Source: an uncultured Clostridia bacterium | GTDB lineage: Bacteria > Bacillota > Clostridia > Oscillospirales > Acutalibacteraceae | Length of the DNA stretch: 6,856 nucleotides | Assembly (NCBI GenBank): GCA_944381295.1 | Contig: CALWKP010000295.1 | Coordinates: 1 to 6,856 of the forward strand | Direction of reading: 5' to 3' | In this document: positions 6,643 through 6,856 of the stretch, in pieces | Numbering within the stretch: position 1 is the first letter of the stretch | How the letters are laid out: each line of letters opens with the position of its first letter | Translations under genes and position numbers: made by a program | The notes under the pieces: generated by a model | The model's input: only the letters and a program-made list of their open reading frames with translations | Told to the model about the DNA's origin: nothing | Databases searched by the model: none

Positions 6643-6665
6643 TTTCCGCAAATAATCCACGGAAA
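6643..6665. promoter_or_regulatory. Operator-like palindrome over the -35 position
   Basis: The arms tttccg (6643-6648) and cggaaa (6660-6665) are inverted copies with an 11-nt spacer. The right arm lies exactly where the -35 hexamer would be for the TATAAT at 6683 (17-nt spacing), and that hexamer is far from TTGACA. The position suits a regulator binding site, but 6-bp arms can arise by chance in such DNA. No named regulator is assigned. Confidence 0.35.
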
Positions 6666-6679
6666 CATGCTAATACAAA

Positions 6680-6688
6680 TGCTATAAT
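6680..6688 (+). promoter_or_regulatory. Probable sigma-A promoter with extended -10 (TGcTATAAT)
   Basis: A perfect TATAAT at 6683-6688 is preceded by TG at 6680-6681, giving an extended -10. No good -35 is seen 16-18 nt upstream. Transcription would start near 6694-6697, leaving a leader of about 65 nt before the ATG at 6760. It lies downstream of the terminator, as expected for a new transcription unit. Confidence 0.6.
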
Positions 6689-6693
6689 CATTA

Positions 6694-6735
6694 CACATTG
6701 GAGAGAAAAGTTAAATTTTCACAAAGAAAAATGTG
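6694..6735 (+). other. Possible leader stem-loop in the 5' UTR
   Basis: Short arms cacatt (6694-6699) and aatgtg (6730-6735) could close a stem around an inner gaaaa/ttttc pairing (6705-6709 with 6716-6720). It starts at the predicted transcript end and stops before the ribosome binding site. The pairings are short and AT-rich, and nothing matches a known riboswitch that I recognise. Confidence 0.25.
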
Positions 6736-6759
6736 CAAAAAAGAGAAGGGGAGGAGTCA

Positions 6760-6856
6760 ATGAAAGAATTAACGAAAAGAAAATGGAGACATGACAAGAT
6801 CAACAGTTTGGTGTTTGTATGGTCGATTCTTATTCCTGTTTTGATTTTATACACCA
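6760..6856 (+). CDS. N-terminus of a predicted membrane protein, possibly a sugar ABC-transporter permease (3' end outside window)
   Basis: Only 32 codons are visible. The ATG at 6760 follows a strong ggggagga (6748-6755) by 4 nt. The translation starts with a basic cytoplasmic-looking stretch (MKELTKRKWRHDK) and then a hydrophobic segment beginning around residue 17 (LVFVWSILIPVLILYT) that is still open at the window edge. A short basic head followed by a first transmembrane helix with an internal proline is common in MalF/UgpA-type sugar permeases, and the neighbouring alpha-glucan enzymes make a sugar importer plausible. There is no lipobox Cys in the visible part, so a solute-binding lipoprotein is less likely. 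The family cannot be confirmed from 32 residues; any multi-pass membrane protein or sensor would also fit. A separate promoter and an upstream terminator indicate that it starts its own transcription unit. Confidence 0.6.
   Translation, partial: MKELTKRKWRHDKINSLVFVWSILIPVLILYT

Larger units (their letters stand above)
6291..6759 (+). other. AT-rich gene-free spacer carrying terminator and promoter
   Basis: A 469-nt non-coding interval, markedly richer in A and T than the genes. In order it holds a T-run tract (6316-6356), a short hairpin (6440-6458), a strong terminator (6462-6502), an imperfect inverted repeat after the terminator (TGAAA at 6508-6512 and TTTCA at 6519-6523), a second T-run cluster (6597-6618), a palindrome (6643-6665), a probable extended -10 (6680-6688) and a leader of about 65 nt. 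A 65-codon - strand open frame (6501-6698) crosses these signals, is AT-driven and has no recognisable domain, so I do not call it a gene. Confidence 0.75.

Noticed and set aside
6501..6698. 65-codon - strand open frame in the AT-rich spacer
   Set aside because: It is rich in Lys/Phe/Ile as expected of AT-rich non-coding DNA, and it overlaps the T-tail of the terminator and the probable promoter of the + strand gene.

Overview
The window looks like chromosomal DNA from a Gram-positive, low- to mid-GC Firmicute, most plausibly a gut-type member of the Clostridia. This is inferred from the strong purine-rich ribosome binding sites (aggagg, ggggagg), the clostridial flavour of the glycogen phosphorylase and the mix of alpha-glucan enzymes. 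No rRNA, tRNA or other marker gene fixes the species. All recognisable genes lie on the + strand.

Layout: (1) 1-1835, the C-terminal three quarters of a glycogen/maltodextrin phosphorylase (glgP), whose start lies upstream of the window. (2) 1846-3321, a complete 4-alpha-glucanotransferase (malQ), 10 nt behind glgP and almost certainly in the same transcript. (3) 3322-3773, about 450 nt without a convincing gene but with two striking hairpins (3578-3654 and 3667-3699); this is the least explained part of the window. (4) 3774-5414, a GH13 alpha-1,6-glucosidase whose active-site signatures match streptococcal DexB (glucan 1,6-alpha-glucosidase) better than classical oligo-1,6-glucosidase. (5) 5547-6290, a HAD-superfamily hydrolase with a DxY rather than DxD nucleophile motif. 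(6) 6291-6759, an AT-rich stretch with phased T-runs, a strong intrinsic terminator (6462-6502) and a probable promoter (extended -10 at 6680-6688). (7) 6760 to the end, the first 32 codons of a membrane protein, possibly a sugar ABC-transporter permease.

Function: the genes make a coherent cytoplasmic alpha-glucan module. MalQ disproportionates short maltodextrins into longer chains plus glucose, and GlgP phosphorolyses the longer chains to glucose-1-phosphate. The DexB-like enzyme hydrolyses alpha-1,6-linked glucosides (isomaltose, panose or isomalto-oligosaccharides) that the other two cannot use. The membrane protein has its own promoter after a strong terminator and may begin a separate sugar-uptake operon, but too little of it is visible to be sure.

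I found no evidence of a wholly new multi-gene system. The observations most worth checking are the hairpin island between malQ and the glucosidase, the activator-style promoter architecture before 6760, and the residue-level specificity signals in the glucosidase and the HAD protein.
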